DNA of 64,000 bases from Flavobacterium sp. TAB 87 (GTDB lineage Bacteria; Bacteroidota; Bacteroidia; Flavobacteriales; Flavobacteriaceae): the NCBI RefSeq assembly GCF_001529295.1, contig NZ_LLWK01000038.1, positions 744,001-808,000 on the forward strand, written 5' to 3'. Positions 17,710-26,063 of the stretch are shown piece after piece. The notes beneath the pieces were generated by a model. It worked only from the letters and a program-made list of their open reading frames with translations, was not told the DNA's origin and did no database searches. A program made the translations under genes and the position numbers. Within the stretch, counting starts at the first letter, position 1. The number at the start of each line of letters is the position of its first letter.

Positions 17710-19878
17710 ATGAATTTACACAAATTTACTGCAGTTCTTTTATTTATAAGTTGTTCAATTTTTGCACAGCAACAAATTACAGTTGAAAGTCTTTACAATG
17801 GTACTTTTCGCACCAAAGGAATGGACGCGTTGCAAGCCATGAAAAATACGAATCAATATACCGTATTGGATTTTGACAGGGCTAGTCGTAGTATGAAAAT
17901 TGATTTGTATGATTATGCAACTTTAAAAAAAGTATCTACTTTAATTGATACCAAAGAACATTCGGATTTACCGATGATTGATAGTTATACTTTTGATACC
18001 AACGAAAAATCGATTTTATTAGCGTGCAAAACCACTCAAATTTTTCGTCATTCGTTCACGGCCGATTATTATTTGTTTGAAATTGCCTCTAAAAAACTAA
18101 CTAAATTATTTGATTTCCAGGTTCAAGAGCCTACTTTCTCTCCAGATGGAACGAAGATAGCCTACGCCAAAGACAACAATTTGTTTTTATACGATATCGC
18201 TTCTAAAAATAGTAAGCAATTAACTACGGATGGTAAAAAGAATGCTGTAATTAATGGTATTACGGATTGGGTTTACGAAGAAGAATTTGCTTTTGTTCGC
18301 GCGTTTGATTGGAGTAAAGACAGTAAAAAATTAGCGTACATTCGTTTTGATGAAACGCAAGTTCCTGAATTTTCGATGTCAATTTTTGAGAAGGATTTGT
18401 ATCCAACCATTCAAACCTTCAAGTATCCAAAAGCAGGAGAGAAAAACTCTGAAGTTTCTTTGCATATCGTAGATGTTGCAGCAAATACCACTAAAAATGT
18501 TGATTTAGGAAAGTACAATGATTTTTATATCGCAAGAATACAGTGGACCAATGAGGCTAATGTGTTATCGGCCCAAGTTTTAAACCGCCACCAAAATAAT
18601 TTAGATTTACTTTTTATCGATGGTATTTCGGCAGCACCGAAAGTGGTTTTGAATGAAAAAGATAAAGCGTATGTTGATGTAACCGATAACTTGACATTTT
18701 TAAAAGACAATAGTTTTATTTGGACTAGCGAAAAAGACGGATTCAACCATATATATGTATATGACAAAAACGGGAAACTTAAAAATCAAGTAACCAAAGG
18801 AAACTGGGAAGTAACAGGCTACTATGGTTTTGACGAAAAATCGAAAACGGTATTTTACCAATCGACAGAAAATGGGTCGATTAATAGAAGTGTGTATAAA
18901 ATTGGTTTAGATGGATCTAAAAAAGTAGCATTGTCTAACGAAATTGGAACAAATAATGCCACCTTCAGTCCGAATTTTGACTACTATATCAACACTTTTT
19001 CTACTGCTTCACAACCTACAATTTATACTTTAAATAATGCTAAAGCTGGTAAAGTGGTTCAAGTAATTGAAGACAATAAAGCGCTAGCTGAAAAATTGAA
19101 AGCGTATAATTTACCGCAAAAAGAGTTTTTTGTCTTAAAAACTGAAAAAGAACAGGAGTTAAATGCTTGGATTTTGAAACCAAAAGATTTTGATCCAAAT
19201 AAAAAATATCCTGTTTTTATGCATCAGTATTCTGGTCCAGGATCACAACAGGTAGCAAATCAATGGATCGGTTCTAACGATTATTGGTTTGCGATGCTCA
19301 CGCAACAAGGCTATATTGTGGCTTGTGTAGATGGTCGTGGTACTGGATTTAAAGGTGCTGAATTTAAAAAAGTGACGCAACTGCAATTAGGGAAATACGA
19401 AGTAGAGGATCAAATTGATGCAGCGAAAGTTTTGGGCAATTACAGTTATGTAGATAAAACTAGAATTGGAATTTTTGGCTGGAGTTATGGTGGTTTTATG
19501 GCATCAAACTGTATTTTTCAAGGAAACGAGGTGTTTAAAATGGCAATTGCTGTGGCACCCGTAACCAATTGGAGATTTTATGATAGCGTTTATACGGAGA
19601 GATACATGACCACACCGCAAGAAAATGCAACAGGATATGATCAAAATTCGCCAATTAACCACGTAGATAAACTAAAAGGTAAATTTTTACTTATTCATGG
19701 TTCTGCCGATGATAACGTGCATGTGCAAAATACAATGCAAATGATGGAAGCATTAATTCAAGCTAATAAACAGTTTGAGTCGCAAATTTATCCAGACAAC
19801 GATCATGGTATTTACGGTGGGAAAACGCGAGTGCAGCTTTACACGAAAATGACTAACTTTATAAAAGATAATTTATAA
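17710..19878 (+). CDS. S9 family (DPP IV-type) prolyl dipeptidyl peptidase
   Basis: This 722-residue protein has a signal peptide ending near SIFAQQ. A DPP-IV-type beta-propeller covers about residues 30-480 and includes the double-Glu loop WVYEEEFAF, which binds the substrate N-terminus. The alpha/beta hydrolase domain has Ser592 in GWSYGGF, Asp667 in GSADDNVH and His699 in DNDHGIYGG. These three match the DPP IV triad in spacing as well as sequence. The enzyme should release Xaa-Pro-type dipeptides from peptides in the periplasm or outside. The next gene, a peptide transporter, overlaps its stop by one base, tying cleavage to uptake. Confidence 0.95.
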   Translation: MNLHKFTAVLLFISCSIFAQQQITVESLYNGTFRTKGMDALQAMKNTNQYTVLDFDRASRSMKIDLYDYATLKKVSTLIDTKEHSDLPMIDSYTFDTNEKSILLACKTTQIFRHSFTADYYLFEIASKKLTKLFDFQVQEPTFSPDGTKIAYAKDNNLFLYDIASKNSKQLTTDGKKNAVINGITDWVYEEEFAFVRAFDWSKDSKKLAYIRFDETQVPEFSMSIFEKDLYPTIQTFKYPKAGEKNSEVSLHIVDVAANTTKNVDLGKYNDFYIARIQWTNEANVLSAQVLNRHQNNLDLLFIDGISAAPKVVLNEKDKAYVDVTDNLTFLKDNSFIWTSEKDGFNHIYVYDKNGKLKNQVTKGNWEVTGYYGFDEKSKTVFYQSTENGSINRSVYKIGLDGSKKVALSNEIGTNNATFSPNFDYYINTFSTASQPTIYTLNNAKAGKVVQVIEDNKALAEKLKAYNLPQKEFFVLKTEKEQELNAWILKPKDFDPNKKYPVFMHQYSGPGSQQVANQWIGSNDYWFAMLTQQGYIVACVDGRGTGFKGAEFKKVTQLQLGKYEVEDQIDAAKVLGNYSYVDKTRIGIFGWSYGGFMASNCIFQGNEVFKMAIAVAPVTNWRFYDSVYTERYMTTPQENATGYDQNSPINHVDKLKGKFLLIHGSADDNVHVQNTMQMMEALIQANKQFESQIYPDNDHGIYGGKTRVQLYTKMTNFIKDNL

Positions 19879-21389
19879 TGAGTCAGATGAATACCGCAAA
19901 ATTAAGCTTAGAAGAAATTCAAAATTTTGAAGGAAAGTATCCAAAACAGCTTTGGTATTTGTTTTTAGTAGAAATGTGGGAACGTTTCTGTTTCTACGGA
20001 ATGCGTGGTGTTTTGACCATTTTTATGGCTGATCAGCTATTAGGTCTTTCGCTTTCTGATAAAGAAGCAAATTTAAAATACGGTGCAATTCAGGCTTTTG
20101 TCTACGCTTTTACTTTTATTGGAGGAATTTTTGCAGATAAGATTTTAGGTTTTAAAAAGTCCTTATTTTTTGGTGGAATTGTTATGATTGCGGGAAATTT
20201 AATTATCGCTTTTTCTCCCCAAGATTTATTTTACTTAGGAATCGCATTAACCATTATAGGGACTGGTTTTTTTAAACCTAACATTTCTTCGATGGTCGGT
20301 GAATTGTACAAAGAGGGAGACAGCCGACGTGATGCTGGTTTTGGTCTTTTTTATTCGGGTATAAATATCGGTGCACTTTTAGGAGGTGCTGTTTGTGTGT
20401 ATTTGGGTACTAGTGCAGATTACGGATGGAGTTACGCTTTTATGGCGGCAGCAATAGTTATGGTTTTTGGGTTGATTACTTTTATGATTACCAAAAATTC
20501 TTTAGGACCTATAGGCGATTCGCCACTTGTAGACTCGACTCCATCTAAACGAACTACTAAAGAAATAGCCGTTTATATTGGTGCTTTGTTAAGCATTCCG
20601 TTAATTTATATCATGATTAAGAATACTGATTATACCGATTATTTCATGTACACAATCGGACCATTAGCGGTATTGTATTTTTTATATGAAACGTTTAAGG
20701 AAAAGGACAATGCTGCCAAAAAGAAATTATACGCAGCCTTTATTTTTATACTTTTCTCGGTTATTTTTTGGGCCTTCTTTGAGCAAAGTGGTGGTTCTTT
20801 AGCCTTATTTGCCAAATATAATTTATCGGATGAACTGTTGTTCTTTAATATAAACCCGAATATCGTTAACAATACTTCAAATTCATTATTTGTAATTATT
20901 TTTAGCCCAATTGTTGGTTTACTTTGGTTGGGAATGGCCAAGCGAAAAATTGAACCGAATACAGTGATTAAATTTGGAATCGGATTTTTAATTTTAGCAG
21001 CAGCTTTTTATGTGTTTTACTACACCCGATTTTTTGCAAACGTCGAAGGAATAACTTCTTTAAATGTATTTACAGTAGCGTATTTGGTAGTTACTTTTGC
21101 CGAATTATGTCTTTCGCCAATCGGACTTTCGATTATGACAAAATTGTCACCGAAACGTTTGTCAGGAATGATGATGGGAATGTGGTTCTTAGCTAGTGCT
21201 TACGGACAATATGCTGCAGGATTATTGGGTGCGGGAATGTCTTCACCAGATGAAAACGCTTCTGTGCATGAAAAATTAATTGGTTTTACCGATGGCTACT
21301 ATCAATTGGCAATTTATGCGTTAATTGCGGGAGTTATACTAATTGTAATTTCTCCGTTGATTAAAAAATTAATGCAAGAAGTAAAATAG
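19878..21389 (+). CDS. POT family di/tripeptide:proton symporter 1
   Basis: The 503-residue integral membrane protein starts within the TAATG junction of the peptidase gene, indicating translational coupling. The POT signature is present: EMWERFCFYGMRGVL near residue 35, with the E-x-x-E-R-F proton/substrate motif core. PTR2 motif 2 is present as GTGFFKPNISSMVGELY. It should import di- and tripeptides, including those made by the peptidase. It is the first of three tandem paralogues. Confidence 0.94.
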   Translation: MSQMNTAKLSLEEIQNFEGKYPKQLWYLFLVEMWERFCFYGMRGVLTIFMADQLLGLSLSDKEANLKYGAIQAFVYAFTFIGGIFADKILGFKKSLFFGGIVMIAGNLIIAFSPQDLFYLGIALTIIGTGFFKPNISSMVGELYKEGDSRRDAGFGLFYSGINIGALLGGAVCVYLGTSADYGWSYAFMAAAIVMVFGLITFMITKNSLGPIGDSPLVDSTPSKRTTKEIAVYIGALLSIPLIYIMIKNTDYTDYFMYTIGPLAVLYFLYETFKEKDNAAKKKLYAAFIFILFSVIFWAFFEQSGGSLALFAKYNLSDELLFFNINPNIVNNTSNSLFVIIFSPIVGLLWLGMAKRKIEPNTVIKFGIGFLILAAAFYVFYYTRFFANVEGITSLNVFTVAYLVVTFAELCLSPIGLSIMTKLSPKRLSGMMMGMWFLASAYGQYAAGLLGAGMSSPDENASVHEKLIGFTDGYYQLAIYALIAGVILIVISPLIKKLMQEVK

Positions 21390-21495
21390 TACAGTAGATC
21401 TAAAAAAAATGCTTTTCATTTTTTGAAATGTGCTTCTTTTGAATATTGTACAGTACTCACTTTTTTAAAGATAACTTATAACTTAAACCTATATA

Positions 21496-23079
21496 ATGAT
21501 GGTATCAAAGCAGGATGAATTATTACTAAAACATTTAGAGAACAGAGGCGTTGATCAGGCGTTGGTTATGGATCACCCCGCTTCGTTATTTGTATTGTTT
21601 TTCACAGAAATGTGGGAGCGCTTTTCATATTACGGAATGCGTGCTTTATTAACAGTTTTTCTAGTAAGTGAACTTATCAATGGTGGATGGGCTTGGACAA
21701 ATGAAGAAGCTCTAAAATTATACGGTGTATATACAGGGCTGGTTTATTTGACTCCCTTATTAGGAGGAATGATAGCCGATCGATTTACTGGCTATAGAAA
21801 AGCAATCTTGATTGGAGCTTTGGTGATGACTTTAGGTCATATTTCTATGGCGCTAGAAGGTTTTGGATCTAGTTTTTTTTATATAGGATTGCTCTTTATG
21901 ATTTTGGGTAACGGTATGTTTAAGCCAAATATTTCATCAATGGTGGGTCAGTTGTATCCAGATACTAGTTCGAAAAAAGATTCAGGCTATACTATTTTTT
22001 ATATGGGAATCAATGCAGGAGCATTTTTAGGAATGTTATTGTGTGGTTATATTGGTGAGAAAATCGGATGGCATTACGGATTTGGATTAGCAGGTGTATT
22101 TATGTTTTTCGGAATGTTACAGTTCTTCTTTGCGCAAAAAATATTCGGTGTAATTGGACAAGATGTAAATATTGCGAAAAAATCAGAATTAGCTGCTGAA
22201 GAAAGTGCGGAAGTTGCAAATGAGCCACACGTTGTTAGAGATCGATTAATCGTTGTTTCGGTTTTAATGATTGCAAGTATATTTTTCTTCTTTGCCTTTG
22301 AGCAAGCGGGAGGTTCGATGACTTTGTTTGCAAAAGATTATACGCAAAGAGCTTTAACAGGAGATTCGGCTGTATTTTTTAAATGGGTAGATGCTATTTT
22401 AACCATTTTTCCAATAGCGATTGTAACTTATGTTCTAGTTGGTTTGGCCAAGAAAATTTATGCGAAATATCCATTAACTATAATTTTTACCAGCATCTCT
22501 TTTGTAATAATCTGGGGATTAGGAATTTGGAAAGTTAACCGTGAGTTTTCTCTAGAAACTACGGAGGTTACTGTTTCTTGGTTTCAAATTTTAAATTCAT
22601 TCTTCATCATTACGTTAGCTTCTTCTTTTAGTAAAATATGGGAGAAAGTATGGAATCCTTCGGGACCCGTTAAATTTGCAATGGGACTTATTTTTGTTGC
22701 GGTTGGTTTTTTTGCACTTTCCTACGGAAGTATGAGTATACCGCAAGGAGCAAAAACGGCGAGTGTTAGTATGATTTGGCTAGTTTTAGCATACTTCTTT
22801 CATACTGTGGGAGAATTGTGTTTGTCACCGGTAGGATTGTCTTATGTTAGTAAATTATCTCCTAAGAAATTTGTTGGCCTGTTGTTCGGACTTTGGTTTA
22901 CTGCTTCGGCAATTGCTAATTTTATTGCAGGATTTACAGGAGCATATATAGATAAAATTTCAGCAATGTATTCTATGTCTACTTTCTTTATCATTATCGC
23001 TGCCATACCGTTGTTCGCCGCATTAATGTTGTTGCTGTTCAATAGGAAATTAGTAAAAATGATGCACGGTATTAAATAA
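21496..23079 (+). CDS. POT family peptide:proton symporter 2
   Basis: This 527-residue paralogue has EMWERFSYYGMRALL and GNGMFKPNISSMVGQLYP. A longer polar loop (about residues 220-250, AAEESAEVANEPH) separates the two six-span halves. The start is ATG 21496; ATG 21499 is equally possible. It follows a 106-bp gap after the first transporter and ends 17 bp before the third. It is closer in sequence to the third (shared HPASLFVLFFTEMWERF-like start and AKTASVSMIWL) than to the first. Confidence 0.94.
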   Translation: MMVSKQDELLLKHLENRGVDQALVMDHPASLFVLFFTEMWERFSYYGMRALLTVFLVSELINGGWAWTNEEALKLYGVYTGLVYLTPLLGGMIADRFTGYRKAILIGALVMTLGHISMALEGFGSSFFYIGLLFMILGNGMFKPNISSMVGQLYPDTSSKKDSGYTIFYMGINAGAFLGMLLCGYIGEKIGWHYGFGLAGVFMFFGMLQFFFAQKIFGVIGQDVNIAKKSELAAEESAEVANEPHVVRDRLIVVSVLMIASIFFFFAFEQAGGSMTLFAKDYTQRALTGDSAVFFKWVDAILTIFPIAIVTYVLVGLAKKIYAKYPLTIIFTSISFVIIWGLGIWKVNREFSLETTEVTVSWFQILNSFFIITLASSFSKIWEKVWNPSGPVKFAMGLIFVAVGFFALSYGSMSIPQGAKTASVSMIWLVLAYFFHTVGELCLSPVGLSYVSKLSPKKFVGLLFGLWFTASAIANFIAGFTGAYIDKISAMYSMSTFFIIIAAIPLFAALMLLLFNRKLVKMMHGIK

Positions 23080-23096
23080 AAAGAAACAACTATTTT

Positions 23097-24902
23097 ATGA
23101 ATCAAAATTCAACGGATCAATTTTTTGAAAATCCTGTTTTAGGTCACCCTTCGGGTTTATTTGTTTTGTTTTTTACAGAAATGTGGGAGCGTTTTTCATT
23201 TTACGGAATGCGCTCATTGCTGATCTTATTTTTAACCACCTCTTTTGTAGACGGTGGTTGGGCATGGACACGTGAAAACGCATCTGCCTTATTCGGGTCT
23301 TATGTGGGCTTGGTCTATTTATCAACTATGTTGGGCGGGTATTTTGCCGACAAAATAATCGGGTTCAGATGGGCTGTTGTTGTCGGAGCGGTGTTAATGA
23401 CATTAGGGCACGCATCAATGGCGTTAGAGTCAGAGTTTTCGATTTACTTGGGATTGGTTTTGTTGGTTTTTGGAAATGGTTTTTTTAAGCCAAACATGAC
23501 CTCAATTATATCTGAAATGTACAAAGATCGACCAGAGAAGAAAGATGGAGCTTATACTTTGTTTTACATGGGTGTAAATGCGGGTGCTTTCTTCGGAATC
23601 TTACTTTGTGGCTATTTAGGTGAGAAAGTGGGTTGGAGTTATGGTTTTGGATTAGCAGGAATATTTATGTTTTTCGGAATGTTACAATTTTGGTTGTCGC
23701 AAAGTATTTTTGGCGATATCGGTTTGAAACCAAGTAAAGAAAGTATTGCGAAAGCAGAAGCTTTGGATACCGATAAACGAAATCCGTTTGCACCTTGGCA
23801 GTTGGTTGTTATAGGTTTGTCAGCCACTTTAGGACTTTTGTGGATTTTGAACGATCCGGCATCAAAAATATCTGGTGGTAAAATAAATGTATTTAGTTTC
23901 TTAGGCGAAAATGGAAATTCAATTGCAATTGTAACTGCACTGCTTTTATTCATCATATTATTGGTATATCGTTTTACGCAGTATTCCACAATAACGCGTC
24001 AAAAATTAATGGCGGTTACGTTTTTTGCTTTTCTAACTATTTTCTTTTGGGCAATATTTGAACAATCTCCAAACAGTTTAACGATTTTCGCGAGTGATTA
24101 TACTAATCGTGTCCTGGAAGGAAGTTGGAGTTTAACGTTCTTAGTCATTAATTCGTTAATCACTATTTTGCCACTTGCAATTATAACTTATGTATTATTG
24201 TCGTTGTTTCAAAAAACATTCAAAAATTACGCAGTAGCGAATCTTATATTAAGCACAAGCTTTATCATTGTTTGGGCCATCGCAATTTGGATGTTAGCCC
24301 GCGATTATTACACTGCAGGTTATCTTACGCTATCAGATGACACCTTACAAATGCTTAAAATTGAAAAAGTTACCACGGCCTTGACTGAAGTTCCCGCTAC
24401 GTGGTTTTCTACTTTAAATTCATTGTTCATTATAACTTTAGCCCCTTTATTTTCTAAATGGTGGGAAAGTAAATACAACCCTTCTGCGAATATGAAATTC
24501 GGAATCGGTATGGGATTATTAGCGCTTGGAATGGCTTGCATTGCTTTTGGAGCCAATGGAATCGAAGCTGGAGCAAAGACCGCTTCTGTTAGTATGATCT
24601 GGCTGATTTTAGTATACTTATTCCATACGATGGGCGAATTGTGTATTTCTCCTGTTGGATTGTCTTACGTAAGTAAGCTAGTTCCAGCACGTATGATTGC
24701 ATTTATGTTTGGAGTTTGGTATTTAGCCGTAGCTATTGGTATGAAAGGTGCTGGTATGTTTGGAGAGAATATTGACAAGATCGCTAATGAGCACGGTTTG
24801 AGTTATTTCTTTTGGATGTTAACGATAATATCGCTAGCCGTAGGTTTGTTCTCGATCGTGATGAGCCCTGTTATTAAAAAGTTAATGCACGGTGTACGCT
24901 AA
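23097..24902 (+). CDS. POT family peptide:proton symporter 3
   Basis: This is the longest of the three, at 601 residues. It shares the EMWERFSFYGMRSLL motif, GNGFFKPNMTSIISEMY and the C-terminal SVSMIWL...HTMGELCISPVGLSYV string with paralogue 2. The extra length lies in the middle: additional hydrophobic segments near residues 240-300 and a loop near 400-430. Both insertions suggest different substrate preference or partners. It is co-directional with the other two and 17 bp after the second, so recent tandem duplication and divergence is likely. Confidence 0.94.
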   Translation: MNQNSTDQFFENPVLGHPSGLFVLFFTEMWERFSFYGMRSLLILFLTTSFVDGGWAWTRENASALFGSYVGLVYLSTMLGGYFADKIIGFRWAVVVGAVLMTLGHASMALESEFSIYLGLVLLVFGNGFFKPNMTSIISEMYKDRPEKKDGAYTLFYMGVNAGAFFGILLCGYLGEKVGWSYGFGLAGIFMFFGMLQFWLSQSIFGDIGLKPSKESIAKAEALDTDKRNPFAPWQLVVIGLSATLGLLWILNDPASKISGGKINVFSFLGENGNSIAIVTALLLFIILLVYRFTQYSTITRQKLMAVTFFAFLTIFFWAIFEQSPNSLTIFASDYTNRVLEGSWSLTFLVINSLITILPLAIITYVLLSLFQKTFKNYAVANLILSTSFIIVWAIAIWMLARDYYTAGYLTLSDDTLQMLKIEKVTTALTEVPATWFSTLNSLFIITLAPLFSKWWESKYNPSANMKFGIGMGLLALGMACIAFGANGIEAGAKTASVSMIWLILVYLFHTMGELCISPVGLSYVSKLVPARMIAFMFGVWYLAVAIGMKGAGMFGENIDKIANEHGLSYFFWMLTIISLAVGLFSIVMSPVIKKLMHGVR

Positions 24903-24911
24903 AAAAAATAG

Positions 24912-24919
24912 TATTTTTG
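24912..24919 (+). promoter_or_regulatory. -7 box before the thioredoxin-fold gene
   Basis: TATTTTTG fits TAnnTTTG exactly, 20 bp before the ATG at 24940. No good -33 TTG is visible because the upstream gene ends just before it. Confidence 0.45.
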
Positions 24920-24939
24920 TAGCCTAAAATAAATTTTTA

Positions 24940-25401
24940 ATGAAAAAGATAGTAATGATGCTCTTTGTGGTCTTTGGATCACTATCGATGCAAGCACAAA
25001 ATTTGAATTGGCATACTGATGTTAAAGAGGCAATCGCTGTAAGTAATAAAGTAAAGAAGCCTTTACTTCTTTTTTTTACTGGAAGTGATTGGTGCGGATG
25101 GTGTATTCGTTTGCAAAAAGAAGTTTTAACAACGCCAGAGTTTGCAAAGTGGGCAAGTGAAAATGTAGTGTTGGTAGAATTAGATTATCCAAGACGTTCC
25201 AATCAATCTCCAGAAGTGAAGAATCAGAACAATGAATTACAGCAAGCCTTTGGTATACAAGGTTTTCCAACCGTATATTTTGCAAGTGCAGAAAGTATTG
25301 GTGGTAGAATAAATTTTAAAGGTCTTGGTAGTACTGGCTATGTAGCTGGTGGTCCAGCACCGTGGCTTCAAGCAGCCAATAGTATTCTTAGTCACAAATA
25401 G
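24940..25401 (+). CDS. Periplasmic thioredoxin-family protein with CGWC site
   Basis: This 153-residue protein has a signal peptide (to about residue 19, SMQAQ). A thioredoxin-like fold of the DUF255/thioredoxin_7 type follows, with redox site WCGWC at residues 51-55 and a cis-Pro region GIQGFPTVYF. It should act in periplasmic disulfide exchange. A hairpin terminator follows. A second, shorter paralogue lacking the cysteines lies 206 bp downstream. Confidence 0.92.
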   Translation: MKKIVMMLFVVFGSLSMQAQNLNWHTDVKEAIAVSNKVKKPLLLFFTGSDWCGWCIRLQKEVLTTPEFAKWASENVVLVELDYPRRSNQSPEVKNQNNELQQAFGIQGFPTVYFASAESIGGRINFKGLGSTGYVAGGPAPWLQAANSILSHK

Positions 25402-25421
25402 CATTTATTTTTAACTAATAG

Positions 25422-25456
25422 AAGTCCTTAATGATAACGTCATTAAGGACTTTTGT
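25422..25456 (+). terminator. Terminator after the CGWC thioredoxin-like gene
   Basis: The 13-bp inverted repeat AAGTCCTTAATGA / TCATTAAGGACTT has loop TAACG and a short T-run. It lies 20 bp after the stop. Confidence 0.82.
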
Positions 25457-25607
25457 CGTTTAGTTATGCTATTTTATTGCGTATCTTTTCTCTTAATTTA
25501 TTTTTAACCGCTATTTGTATATAAAATAATCAATAAAAAAACATATAATAAAAAAATTATGTTAAATTGGCTTTTTAAATACCAGCAACGCCTCAAATAT
25601 AGATACT

Positions 25608-26057
25608 ATGAGAAGAACTTTACTATTTTTATTATTACTCGTATTTTCAAATATAAACGGTCAAATACTTGAGTGGAAAACAAGTTTGACTGATGCTATA
25701 GAAATTAGTAATAAAACGCGCAAACCGATGCTAATCTTGTTTACAGCCAATAATATGGACGGAGATTTGCAAGCCGAAGTTTTTAAAACGTATGATTTCA
25801 ACGATTGGTATAAAAAGAATGTCGTTTTGGTTCGACTAGACTTGTCTGATTCCAGCTTATTGCCAGAGGTAAAAGACAGCAATTTAAAGATTAAAAATGC
25901 TTTTGGTGTGCAGGACTTACCGGTGGTTTGCTATGCTAAAGCTAATATTCGGAACAATCGAACCACGTTTCAACTTTTAGGAAAAGTGGCTTACGATCGT
26001 TCAGGGGTTAAAAACTGGATTAGAAAATCCAATGATGCAATTAATGAAGTAGAATAA
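25608..26057 (+). CDS. Thioredoxin-fold paralogue without CxxC
   Basis: This 149-residue protein has a signal peptide (to about residue 18, NINGQ). It aligns by eye with the preceding gene: LEWKTSLTDAIEISNKTRKPM matches NWHTDVKEAIAVSNKVKKP in pattern, and GVQDLPVVCYA matches GIQGFPTVYFA. Where the first protein has WCGWC, this one reads NMDGDL, so it has no redox cysteine pair. It may be a chaperone-like or binding derivative of a disulfide protein. It has its own upstream gap and a terminator that lies inside the convergent comEC. Confidence 0.8.
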   Translation: MRRTLLFLLLLVFSNINGQILEWKTSLTDAIEISNKTRKPMLILFTANNMDGDLQAEVFKTYDFNDWYKKNVVLVRLDLSDSSLLPEVKDSNLKIKNAFGVQDLPVVCYAKANIRNNRTTFQLLGKVAYDRSGVKNWIRKSNDAINEVE

Positions 26058-26063
26058 GTTTTT

